Assembly (NCBI GenBank): GCA_032207245.1
Contig: CM063502.1
Coordinates: forward strand, 114,243,230 to 114,307,229
Direction: 5' to 3'
Origin: Pardosa pseudoannulata
Lineage: Eukaryota; Arthropoda; Arachnida; Araneae; Lycosidae
DNA length: 64,000 bases
Part shown: piece after piece, positions 60,201-64,000 of the stretch
Layout of the letters: every line of letters starts with the position of its first letter
Position numbering within the stretch: the first letter of the stretch is position 1
Notes under the pieces: model-generated
What the model saw: only the letters and a program-made list of their open reading frames with translations
Told to the model about the DNA's origin: nothing
Databases searched by the model: none
Position numbers and translations under genes: made by a program

Positions 60201-60488
60201 TAAAACAGTTATTTCTAATAATCTACTTGGGAAATTCTTAGACATAAAGCACACTTGATTATTATTATAAATATTCTAAAATACTAATAATTATAGTATA
60301 AAGAAAAACTAATAAATTACGTGAAATCTTGTGTCAATGTCTGTGGTTGTCATTTTTTCTTCATATACTGATGCTAAGTTGGATAATAGTACAATGTATC
60401 CATTCCCATCCTCAGGAAAGTCATATTTCATTAAATAAGGTTGTTCTGGAACAGGAATCCAATCTAACTTACTATGAAGGCTATCCAT
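26667..60488 (-). CDS. NHEJ1: NHEJ1/XLF non-homologous end-joining factor (7 coding exons, 280 aa)
   Basis: Coding exons on the - strand: 60488-60321, 49155-48958, 40144-40033, 38839-38784, 37147-37054, 33439-33351, 26792-26667. All six introns are GT..AG and the phases (0,0,1,0,1,0) close into 843 nt. XLF works in the nucleus: with XRCC4 and DNA ligase IV it forms filaments bridging broken DNA ends, recruited by Ku. Residues 1-122 form the head (LDWIPVPEQPYLMKYDF, GYIVLLSNLASVYEE). The stalk starts near 123 with YIIQPTILGAALSQRKVFAL, aligning with the human [22 protein letters not shown] region. The acidic, low-complexity tail ends KSWKIAKIKKF, a basic/aromatic end like the C-terminal Ku-binding motif of XLF. 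Length is close to human XLF (299). PAXX and XRCC4 are structural relatives; the motif before the stalk favours XLF. The introns hold most mobile elements of the window. Confidence 0.85.
29645..29715 (-). mobile_element. SINE family 1 body fragment
   Basis: Contains the family body in - orientation (GAGCTAATTAGACCAGGATT and TTGCTTAAAACTGATTTTG) without a recognisable tRNA-like head. Confidence 0.5.
30045..30145 (-). mobile_element. tRNA-like SINE head fragment
   Basis: On the - strand TAGTAGCTAAATCAGCAGGG is followed by GGTACATAGGTTCAAATC, an A-box/B-box arrangement. It resembles family 1 only around GTCTTTTGGTACCA, so it may belong to another tRNA-derived family. Confidence 0.4.
30293..31797 (+). 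mobile_element. Tc1-like DNA transposon
   Basis: A 1505-bp element with terminal inverted repeats beginning CACTCATGTCCATAAATTA at both ends. They match in about 25 of 26 positions before diverging. TA target duplications lie at 30291-30292 and 31798-31799. It contains one transposase reading frame with stops. It sits in NHEJ1 intron 6, antisense to that gene. Confidence 0.95.
30543..31547 (+). pseudogene. Tc1-family transposase with six in-frame stops
   Basis: One frame of 335 codons from ATG to TGA with no frameshift. The N-terminal helix-turn-helix region has GRIIGRLECGRTQLEVSEEL. A second DNA-binding region contains STGRPQVTTP. The catalytic DDE residues are visible in VMFSDESRF, YMDDN and STDLNPIEHVW (the last two 34 residues apart, the Tc1 spacing). 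In-frame stops are at 30675, 30936, 30975, 31170, 31317 and 31485. The protein resembles transposases annotated as Tcb1/Tcb2-like in arachnid genomes. This copy is inactive but structurally complete. Confidence 0.93.
31800..32795. other. NHEJ1 intron 6, distal part
   Basis: AT-rich intronic DNA with short C and CA runs near 32730-32755. Nothing else recognised. Confidence 0.45.
32796..33115 (-). repeat. Decayed tandem copy of the NHEJ1 exon 6 region
   Basis: This stretch repeats 33138-33410 in order: TTTCATGCTAAG, a (TA)-rich part, ATATCAATgaTTTGgAAATGATAG, GTACAGGTWACTTTCAATAA, and an exon-6-like segment near 33060-33110. On the - strand that segment reads GAATTTATAGATGAACTAAAA then GTATAT, against GAATTTACAGATGAAGAAAAA then GTATGT in the real exon. 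The copy has in-frame stops. It points to an old tandem duplication of exon 6 with its flanks. Confidence 0.72.
32849..32932. repeat. (TA)n microsatellite
   Basis: 84 bp of pure TA expanded inside the decayed copy of the exon 6 region. Confidence 0.96.
33351..33439 (-). CDS. NHEJ1: NHEJ1 exon 6
   Basis: Acceptor TTCTTAG, then (L)IKETENVPAIQLPKKPRTG to EFTDEEK, donor GTATGT. Part of the poorly conserved tail after the stalk; phase matches exons 5 and 7. Confidence 0.8.
34248..34273. repeat. Short perfect palindrome in a GC-richer patch
   Basis: GATTGCAGCAC and GTGCTGCAATC pair perfectly around a 4-nt loop. It lies in a GC-richer stretch (34185-34430) inside NHEJ1 intron 5 that also has several TTGCAGGC-like motifs. 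Its origin is unknown. Confidence 0.6.
34699..34871 (-). mobile_element. tRNA-derived SINE (family 1) with 15-bp TSD
   Basis: Flanked by CTTTTTAATAAATAT at 34684-34698 and 34872-34886. The full family structure in - orientation ends TTTGGTTTGG (plus-strand left end). Several base changes, so older than the copy at 21056. Located in NHEJ1 intron 5. Confidence 0.9.
35338..35663 (+). repeat. Tandem repeat unit 1 carrying a family-2 SINE
   Basis: A ~325-bp unit repeated directly at 35664-36000. It starts ATATAAAATGTAARCAATTA and contains a tRNA-like head (GTTGCTCACTCAGCAAAG, B-box-like GGTTTAGGACCTG) then a body ending GGACCCAGCCGGAGTAATGT. Older and more diverged than unit 2 in the head. Confidence 0.75.
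35664..36000 (+). repeat. Tandem repeat unit 2 carrying a family-2 SINE
   Basis: The head has an A box GTAGCTCAGTTGGCAAAGG and B box GGTTCGGGACCCGA, then a ~200-bp body shared with unit 1 (CTGCCATGTTCATTAAAG, TTTTGCTTGGTTCCTGCTTC). It is unrelated to SINE family 1. The duplication includes ~85 bp of flank, so the second copy arose by tandem duplication rather than independent insertion. Confidence 0.75.
37054..37147 (-). CDS. NHEJ1: NHEJ1 exon 5
   Basis: Acceptor TTATTTAG, then VPARFILDSFLGLQDHFREL to NNDAYKAS plus one base, donor GTAAGT. It corresponds to the segment after the stalk, where human XLF has an EENSFLEQF-like stretch. Confidence 0.8.
38297..38479 (-). mobile_element. tRNA-derived SINE (family 1) with 14-bp TSD
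   Basis: Flanked by TCAATTTAGAAAGT (38283-38296) and TCAATTTAGAAGGT (38480-38493), one mismatch. Diverged internally. Located in NHEJ1 intron 4. Confidence 0.88.
38784..38839 (-). CDS. NHEJ1: NHEJ1 exon 4
   Basis: A short 56-nt exon: acceptor TTTTTCAG, completes a Ser codon, then TTTSVGTAINPDWINGKN, donor GTTAGT. Small and weakly conserved; accepted because both phases fit exons 3 and 5. Confidence 0.75.
39338..39578. mobile_element. TTAA-flanked MITE (piggyBac-like)
   Basis: Flanked by TTAA at 39334-39337 and 39579-39582. Ends CCCTTTGAGGACCAGCA and, on the other strand, CCCTTTCATGACCAACA (13 of 17 match). 241 bp, no coding content. TTAA duplication and CCYTTT ends are typical of piggyBac-derived MITEs. 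Located in NHEJ1 intron 3. Confidence 0.78.
40033..40144 (-). CDS. NHEJ1: NHEJ1 exon 3 (stalk)
   Basis: Acceptor TTCCAG, then VMHYIIQPTILGAALSQRKV to SPEKTKELA plus one base, donor GTATGT. Predicted helix at the start of the coiled-coil stalk; the IIQP-x-x-x-G-x-A-L pattern is the clearest link to XLF. Confidence 0.85.
42315..42338. repeat. Poly(A) run
   Basis: A run of about 24 A in NHEJ1 intron 2, not linked to a recognisable retroposon. Confidence 0.8.
42591..42818. repeat. 228-bp tandem duplication, copy 1
   Basis: Starts ATCAACATTACC and is repeated immediately at 42819-43046 with no difference that I could find. In NHEJ1 intron 2. Confidence 0.93.
42819..43046. repeat. 228-bp tandem duplication, copy 2
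   Basis: Direct neighbour of copy 1. Perfect identity means a very recent duplication or an assembly artefact. Confidence 0.93.
44364..44612. repeat. Unclassified interspersed repeat, copy 2
   Basis: Partner of 18552-18768, same orientation, 150 bp before the Gypsy element at 44759. Confidence 0.5.
44759..44939 (+). repeat. 5' LTR of the 44.8-kb Gypsy element
   Basis: 181 bp, TGCAGTAG to TTCACTACA. If self-priming is right, the transcript starts near 44878, making U3 about 119 bp and R-U5 about 62 bp. Confidence 0.93.
44941..44953 (+). other. Putative self-primer binding site
   Basis: TTTAATCAACTAG begins two bases after the LTR and pairs over 13 nt with CTAGTTGATTAAA at 44878-44890 in the LTR. 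In fission-yeast Tf1 and related elements the first bases of the mRNA fold back to this position and prime minus-strand synthesis. Function here is inferred from position and complementarity. Confidence 0.7.
44990..48545 (+). pseudogene. Gypsy Gag-Pol, decayed, apparently one long frame
   Basis: Gag begins at ATG 44990 and includes two zinc knuckles (CFFCGNERHPRISC; the second from 45677 has a TAA at 45684 in place of a likely Lys). Protease ALIDTGSSLSFL lies near 45840, RT with the YLDD motif near 46660, RNase H with VETDTSEFAIG near 47075, integrase with CPVCNELK and DDE residues in LNLDFKGP, HSDRGASF and VERYNG. Gag and protease share one frame with only a nonsense codon between, which suggests a single gag-pol frame. 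Breaks: TAA 45317, frameshift near 45350, TAA 45684, frameshift near 46335, TAA 47320, stop 47473 with a frame change, frameshift near 47930. Confidence 0.9.
48566..48746 (+). repeat. 3' LTR of the 44.8-kb Gypsy element
   Basis: 181 bp, TGTAGTAG to TTCACTACA, preceded by a purine tract at 48554-48565. It contains the same CTAGTTGATTAAA site. Confidence 0.93.
48958..49155 (-). CDS. NHEJ1: NHEJ1 exon 2 (head domain)
   Basis: Acceptor TTTTTTCCCCCCAG, then STNSFIKMRSPVILDHLQQ to NAICQYDIEMNLMPSDK, donor GTAAGA. 66 codons, phase 0 on both sides. It covers the second half of the globular head: helix with LDHLQQALIESL and the strands around ITIKEEENKVTVKLVFSV. Confidence 0.88.
49200..50129. other. 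NHEJ1 intron 1 between exon 2 and the BEL element
   Basis: AT-rich, no exon or element ends seen. A somewhat GC-richer stretch lies at 49610-49770 without a recognisable feature. Confidence 0.4.
50130..50440 (+). repeat. 5' LTR of the BEL/Pao element
   Basis: 311 bp, begins TGTTGCGAACACCC and ends GTTACGAGATACA. Confidence 0.92.
50442..50459 (+). other. Primer-binding site of the BEL/Pao element
   Basis: TGGCGCCCAACGTGGGGC, one base after the LTR. This is the form complementary to the 3' end of a lysine tRNA used by several LTR elements. Confidence 0.85.
50495..51702 (+). pseudogene. BEL/Pao Gag, broken
   Basis: The first ATG (50495) runs into a stop after about 14 codons; the frame continues from about 50540. 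Blocks typical of BEL/Pao Gag (KFKLPEIELKKFNGDPKEFL, FWSQFEKIH near 50830-50910) lie in yet another frame, so there are several frameshifts. The last part (51181-51702) has Cys/His clusters CLFCDKKHPSQDC, CFSCLRVGYTSRTC and CMQCNRNHFILMC. Confidence 0.85.
51770..55656 (+). pseudogene. BEL/Pao Pol, broken (protease, RT, RNase H, integrase)
   Basis: Protease motif ALVDTGSQLSYLSS is near 51810. RT begins near 52450 with IRPVFDVSAKDGNGPSLND and IGLSADIEKAFLQM. The part between that block and the active site is much shorter than in the family, and the active site reads FYVNNCVTG where YVDD is usual, so RT has lost both catalytic aspartates. RNase H (FVDASKKSYGACIF) and integrase (LPNKCIFTKRLIEHYH, IGIDLAGSLYIKRGD, YSDNGTNFKGA) follow with stops, e.g. 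TGA at 53521, 53713 and 54697. The last frame ends inside the 3' LTR. Confidence 0.9.
55615..55923 (+). repeat. 3' LTR of the BEL/Pao element
   Basis: 309 bp, begins TGTTGTGAACGTCC and ends GTTACGAGATACA. The purine tract at 55599-55612 precedes it. Confidence 0.92.
56261..56337. repeat. Imperfect hairpin with 16-bp perfect inner stem
   Basis: TATGAGGTTAAATTTA (56281-56296) pairs perfectly with 56305-56320 across an 8-nt loop. Outer A-rich and T-rich arms (AAATCATT and AATGATTT) extend the stem after a small bulge. In NHEJ1 intron 1. It may be a small foldback element; no evidence that it is transcribed on its own. Confidence 0.7.
57196..57260. repeat. (CA)n(TA)n microsatellite
   Basis: ACACAC for about 20 bp, then ATATAT for about 20 bp, then a shorter second TA block. 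Confidence 0.92.
58847..59350. repeat. Tandem repeat, about three units of 150-180 bp
   Basis: Units start near 58847, 59000 and 59180 with ATCTTTCCTAATAAAA-like sequence. They share TTATTTCTTATGAAATAAAA, TATAAACTTAGCGAATTAAG and ACTATATAAATTCA. The first unit is shorter and carries a C run. Units 2 and 3 are more alike, so the array grew stepwise. In NHEJ1 intron 1. Confidence 0.85.
60321..60488 (-). CDS. NHEJ1: NHEJ1 exon 1 (start codon, head domain)
   Basis: ATG at 60488 opens MDSLHSKLDWIPVPEQPYL, then GYIVLLSNLASVYEEKMTT to TDIDTRFH, donor GTAATT. 56 codons exactly. The pattern W-x-P-x(6)-YL-x-K then G-Y-x-x-LLSNL-x-x-V matches the start of the XLF/XRCC4-type head. Confidence 0.87.
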
Positions 60489-60512
60489 TATTCAACATTC
60501 TATTCATCTAAC
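60489..60512 (-). promoter_or_regulatory. NHEJ1 5' untranslated part of exon 1 with a short upstream ORF
   Basis: After an acceptor (CTTTAG) the leader reads GTTAGATGAATAGAATG. An upstream ATG opens 8 codons and stops at a TAG that overlaps the NHEJ1 start (ATGGATAG). Such uORFs often reduce translation of the main frame; the effect here is inferred. Confidence 0.55.
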
Positions 60513-60764
60513 CTAAAGAATTAAAAACAAATATGAAACAGTACCTTAAAATAATATATTAAATATAATTATACGAGCATCTACCAATCAACAGCTTAAT
60601 ATTCACCATAACATTAAAAAAAAACTTTACACACGCAAATGAATATCCTAATATCTTTTGTACCACAAAGTGAAATCAAACGCAATATTTTAACCTGCTG
60701 ACACATTTGCAAAGATATACGAAATAACTGAATTACATCAGGAAAACAAAAGCAAAGAACTTAC

Positions 60765-60860
60765 CGTTGATGAGTGTTCGGTTGGTCGTGTGTATAAGAA
60801 ATTCATACAACCACAGCAAAATGTGTGCTTGATTTGTTTTGATTTGATTGATTTAACAGG
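60765..60860 (-). other. NHEJ1: Probable non-coding 5' exon of NHEJ1
   Basis: A strong donor (CAACG then GTAAGT) at 60765/60764 pairs with the acceptor at 60513, giving a 252-bp leader intron. The right boundary (transcription start) is approximate. It has an ATG at 60806 whose frame would end at a TGA just after the splice junction (16 codons), another possible upstream ORF. Confidence 0.5.
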
Positions 60861-62333
60861 AATTGAGGGCAACGCGCTGACATCCCAGGGTAGGCATTAT
60901 CTCTAATACAAATAAAGTACAAAGTAGTATAGAAGTGATAGTAGTACTATCCAATCACTTTAGTTTCCCCATTTTCCGTTTCTCTCTCCTACTTATCATA
61001 TCAAATTACTGACATTAAATGAATGATTAATTGATTGAGTTCTGATGACACATTTACTACAGCCAATAGTAACCGTCTTCGTCTCGGAAATCACAAAAAG
61101 CGAAACATTAACAACAAGTATAAAGAGGAACCAACTATTTTCAACACAGAAGACAATTACAGAGAAAAAAATGCAAACAAGACCGACAAAAAGAAAAGGG
61201 AAGCAGAGCACGCGAACAACAGAAAACAACAGATAAAGGCCCAAACAAACCCAAACACAGAGAGAGATAAACCGAAACATAGCTAGAAAATTTCGCTTTG
61301 AAAAAAGAGCAGTCTGAACAATCTATTCATAAAATACGTTAGAATAAATACCATTTTCGTGGAAAAAAAATCATATCTTAAGCGACAGGCTTTATAAGAA
61401 GTCAGCACATGGCCTAACTCAGAACAGATTCACACAGAAGAAAATTGTTAAATTTCCTCTTATAGGATGTAGGTTCAAACAATATTTTCAGTTCTACATT
61501 ACCTCGCACTACATTTTACTTACGATCCGTAATCTATTTCTTATATTCTTGATCCTAGAGCTCTATCTATAGTTTTGTAATGGCCCGGTAATGCATTATT
61601 CTTATTATAAACACAAATTACACAGTTTTAATAACAATTGATGACGTAAAGAATGAATACCACCTAAATGATTTTTAAGAAAATATATATTGTAAACATA
61701 TAACTAACATATATCAAAACAGAGTATACTGGAAAGTATTCCGAGGAATATGTATGCTATGCAACTTTTGTCGACCGAGTATATCCGCGTTTGAATCTAT
61801 AGTGTTCTACGAATGACGTGAAAGTAAGCATGGCCAGTGGGAGATGCATAGCTAATCTGCGGAGTAACTCGATCCCTAGAAAAGTGTATTTTCACCACAA
61901 TATCAAACCTACTATTATATTCACTATTTAACCGCTCATAATCTGCATCCATAGACATATCACCTTCGATTTTTTACTTACGTGATCAGGATCAGGGTAA
62001 TTAGGTCTCCTGAACGCTACTCCCCCCCCCTTATTTTGGCAGAAAATTTGCTTTTTTGTTAAGATCTATGCCATAACATCTAAAGGATTTTCAAACCCGC
62101 AGCAGTGTAGTAATGGTTATATTAAAATGGTGAAATTCCATAGGAAGTTCGTTTATATATTGTAGTGCGTCTGTTAACACCTAGCGGTTGAGGTGTTAAA
62201 ACTTTAACTTTTGCCACACCATAGTCGGCACTGCGTGACACAGTGTGTGTTTTCTGTAATATGTAAAGAGTCCGTGACGAAGATATATGAGTCATCTTAA
62301 AACTTTATATAGATTTATTTGCACGGAAAATAT
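60861..62333. other. Region upstream of NHEJ1
   Basis: Must contain the NHEJ1 promoter near its left side. I see no divergent gene; open frames at 60996-61286 on both strands lack family resemblance. Confidence 0.4.
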
Positions 62334-62386
62334 CTTGCTTCGATTATATATAATGTCCTGCTGACATTATATATAATCGAAGCAAG
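62334..62386. repeat. Perfect 24-bp hairpin
   Basis: Arms 62334-62357 and 62363-62386 (starting CTTGCTTCGATTATATATAA) are exact reverse complements around the loop CTGCT. The stem is too regular and the loop too short for a typical animal microRNA precursor. It may be a foldback created by template switching or an element end. Confidence 0.9.
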
Positions 62387-63599
62387 TCTTGTCGGAAAAA
62401 AAGAACAAAGTACCCAAAATGGTTTTTTCCCATTCATCGTAGGATGCGTAAAAAAGAGAAAATGACTTTCCAGTCTAAGACCCAAGTTCTACAACTATCT
62501 ACTGCTCTCTCCTCTACCGAGTAGGAAGCCTCGGTCACAGGGGATGTCACCTTTCCTCTCTCCTTTGACCTTCGTCTTTTGGATACTTAGAGCCCTTGGA
62601 ACCTGGCTGACACGAGACCACATGCTCCCATTAAATTTTTAGGCTGTCCGTTCACAATCGCCATGCTTCACACATATCCGGACTTCGGATGTCAAGCAAA
62701 CTATTACAAGAACAAAATTAACGATGTTTCCGATTGTCCAATATTTAGGAGCAATGCCCTATAGGTAGCATCACATCTTTTCACAGACTAAGATGGGCGT
62801 GTCACTTATAGCGTCTAATACAGATCATCAGTAAAGATAACATATTTTTTTCCGAAAGAAATTTTAAGTGCCTCAGCAGTAAATACAGAATTGTAGTAAG
62901 AAATACGTTTAACAATACTTGGATTTTGATTGATACTGGTAGCAGAATTGCTGATTTTGGAAGCATTTTTGCTGGTAGCAGTTCAAATGATATTTTAAGA
63001 ATTAAAATGGTCTTAAATATAATCTTCCTATATTTTGACAACAATATTCTTAGGTAGATCTATGCACTGTAAAAAGAAGGCTGAGAAATGATGAGGCTAT
63101 TTAAGGGAGTAGCTAATCCGTCTTTTCCATGATTTGATTGGTATTTATCTGAAAGGTATCCGTAAGATTTCTCCACGAGAAGACTGAATTAGCTTTACAT
63201 TGGATTTTGTTTTATCAGCAATATAAACAAGTTTGACAAGGACAGAGAACTCCTATTATTAACTCCTATTACTACTGTCATGTGTGAATCTTCATAGACT
63301 GCTAATTAAGTTCCTCATTAGGAATAGAAATGAGACTTCATTTAGTAGGGACACTCAAACGTGTGACAAGGACAACATTATAAGTGACCTCAAGAGCAGC
63401 TAAATCTGCTTAGGAAATGTCCTTACAATGATGCTAGTGTTTTCTATGAGACTAAAGGTCAGACTACTTATGATGTGTATCATGTGTATGCTTCACCTGA
63501 TGGTGCTAACAACGTTTTTAATTTAAAAAAAATACTCTTTTTAAAATCCTTATTGAGGAGATGCTGTATATACATAGTGCATTTGAGGTTAGGGTAGAA
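62387..63599. other. Intergenic, nothing firmly recognised
   Basis: Includes a GC-richer patch at 62500-62700 that looks like a decayed repeat but has no recognisable coding or terminal structure. Confidence 0.4.
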
Positions 63600-64000
63600 G
63601 ATAACGCCGGTTAATTTTGTCTGATTTAGATTCAGTACTAATTATGATTAAATTGATTAATTTATTCAACATACATATCCGAAGTAACATGAAGTTTCTA
63701 ATAGAAAGCTCAGTTTACCACAGTTTGAATAGTGTTTTGAAGATAGTATCCAGCAGTTTTCTAATTACTTCCTTGAATCACAATATCGTCAGTCAAATGA
63801 AGCATTTTCGTGGATCCTACTATCATCCCCTGAATACTCAAATAAATAATAAACAGAAAATGGTCCTTCACACAACCGACGGGGAACCCTGAGTATCATC
63901 TGTCCCTCCAGAAACAAACATTCTTTAATACACTTTAATCTTGTTAGTATTGAGTCAATTAACAATTCAAAGTTCAATTTTACCATTAATTCCACCAGGA
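63600..64000 (-). mobile_element. Probable LINE reverse-transcriptase remnant (runs off window)
   Basis: On the - strand, one frame reads LTDDIVIQGSN near 63769-63800, followed by YYLQNTIQTVVN. This resembles the YADD box of non-LTR reverse transcriptases and the helix after it. Upstream, a GFPVGCVKDHFLFIIY-like stretch resembles the GxPQGxxLSPLLFNIY motif. Stops and frame changes are frequent. The Asp pair is the best evidence; the clade cannot be told. Confidence 0.4.

Noticed and set aside
26667..60488. Alternative identity XRCC4 or PAXX for the split - strand gene
   Set aside because: The region before the stalk and the short basic/aromatic C-terminus fit XLF better. PAXX is shorter and XRCC4 has a longer coiled coil. 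Not fully excluded without a profile search.
60996..61286. Overlapping frames on both strands upstream of NHEJ1
   Set aside because: Low-complexity Lys/Asn-rich versus Phe/Val-rich mirror frames; no family resemblance.

Overview
The window is animal nuclear DNA: strongly AT-rich, with split genes (GT..AG introns up to about 11 kb), tRNA-derived SINEs, Tc1, Tigger/pogo, Ty3/Gypsy and BEL/Pao elements, and long (TA)n arrays. The mix fits an arthropod and, by inference, an arachnid, most likely a spider. I see no prokaryotic or viral genome features and no CRISPR array.

Two host genes can be built exon by exon, and both close in a single frame. (1) A cyclophilin (peptidyl-prolyl cis-trans isomerase) lies on the + strand at 11719-16926 in five exons. 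It encodes 210 residues: a 164-residue CypA-type domain with all key catalytic residues behind a 46-residue, mitochondrial-presequence-like N-terminus. An internal Met could start a cytosolic form. (2) A gene on the - strand runs from 60488 down to 26667 in seven coding exons (168+198+112+56+94+89+126 nt = 280 aa plus stop). I recognise it as NHEJ1/XLF, the non-homologous end-joining factor, from its head domain, coiled-coil stalk and basic C-terminal tail. A non-coding 5' exon probably ends at 60765.

Layout. 0-6.4 kb holds repeats only: a diverged ~420-bp repeat pair, a Tigger/pogo remnant, a SINE, a hAT-like non-autonomous element set in (TA)n, and a ~150-bp tandem repeat. 6444-10962 is a nearly complete, young Ty3/Gypsy element on the - strand with near-identical LTRs and a 4-bp target duplication. 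The cyclophilin gene follows. 17-23.7 kb is intergenic, with SINE copies and a second array of the ~150-bp repeat. 23.7-26.8 kb is a degenerate tandem array that includes decayed look-alikes of the last NHEJ1 exon. 26.7-60.9 kb is NHEJ1, whose introns carry a Tc1 element with six stops, a decayed copy of exon 6, SINEs of two families, a TTAA-flanked MITE, a perfect 228-bp tandem duplication, a 4-kb Ty3/Gypsy element (44759-48746) and a 5.8-kb BEL/Pao element (50130-55923). 61-64 kb holds a perfect 24-bp hairpin and, at the edge, a probable LINE reverse-transcriptase scrap.

The most unusual signals are three. The 44.8-kb Gypsy element seems to be self-primed: 13 nt just after its 5' LTR are complementary to a site inside the same LTR, as in fission-yeast Tf1, and its remnants suggest a single gag-pol reading frame. 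NHEJ1 exons 6 and 7 both have tandem decayed copies beside them. All six nonsense codons of the Tc1 copy can be explained by C-to-T changes.
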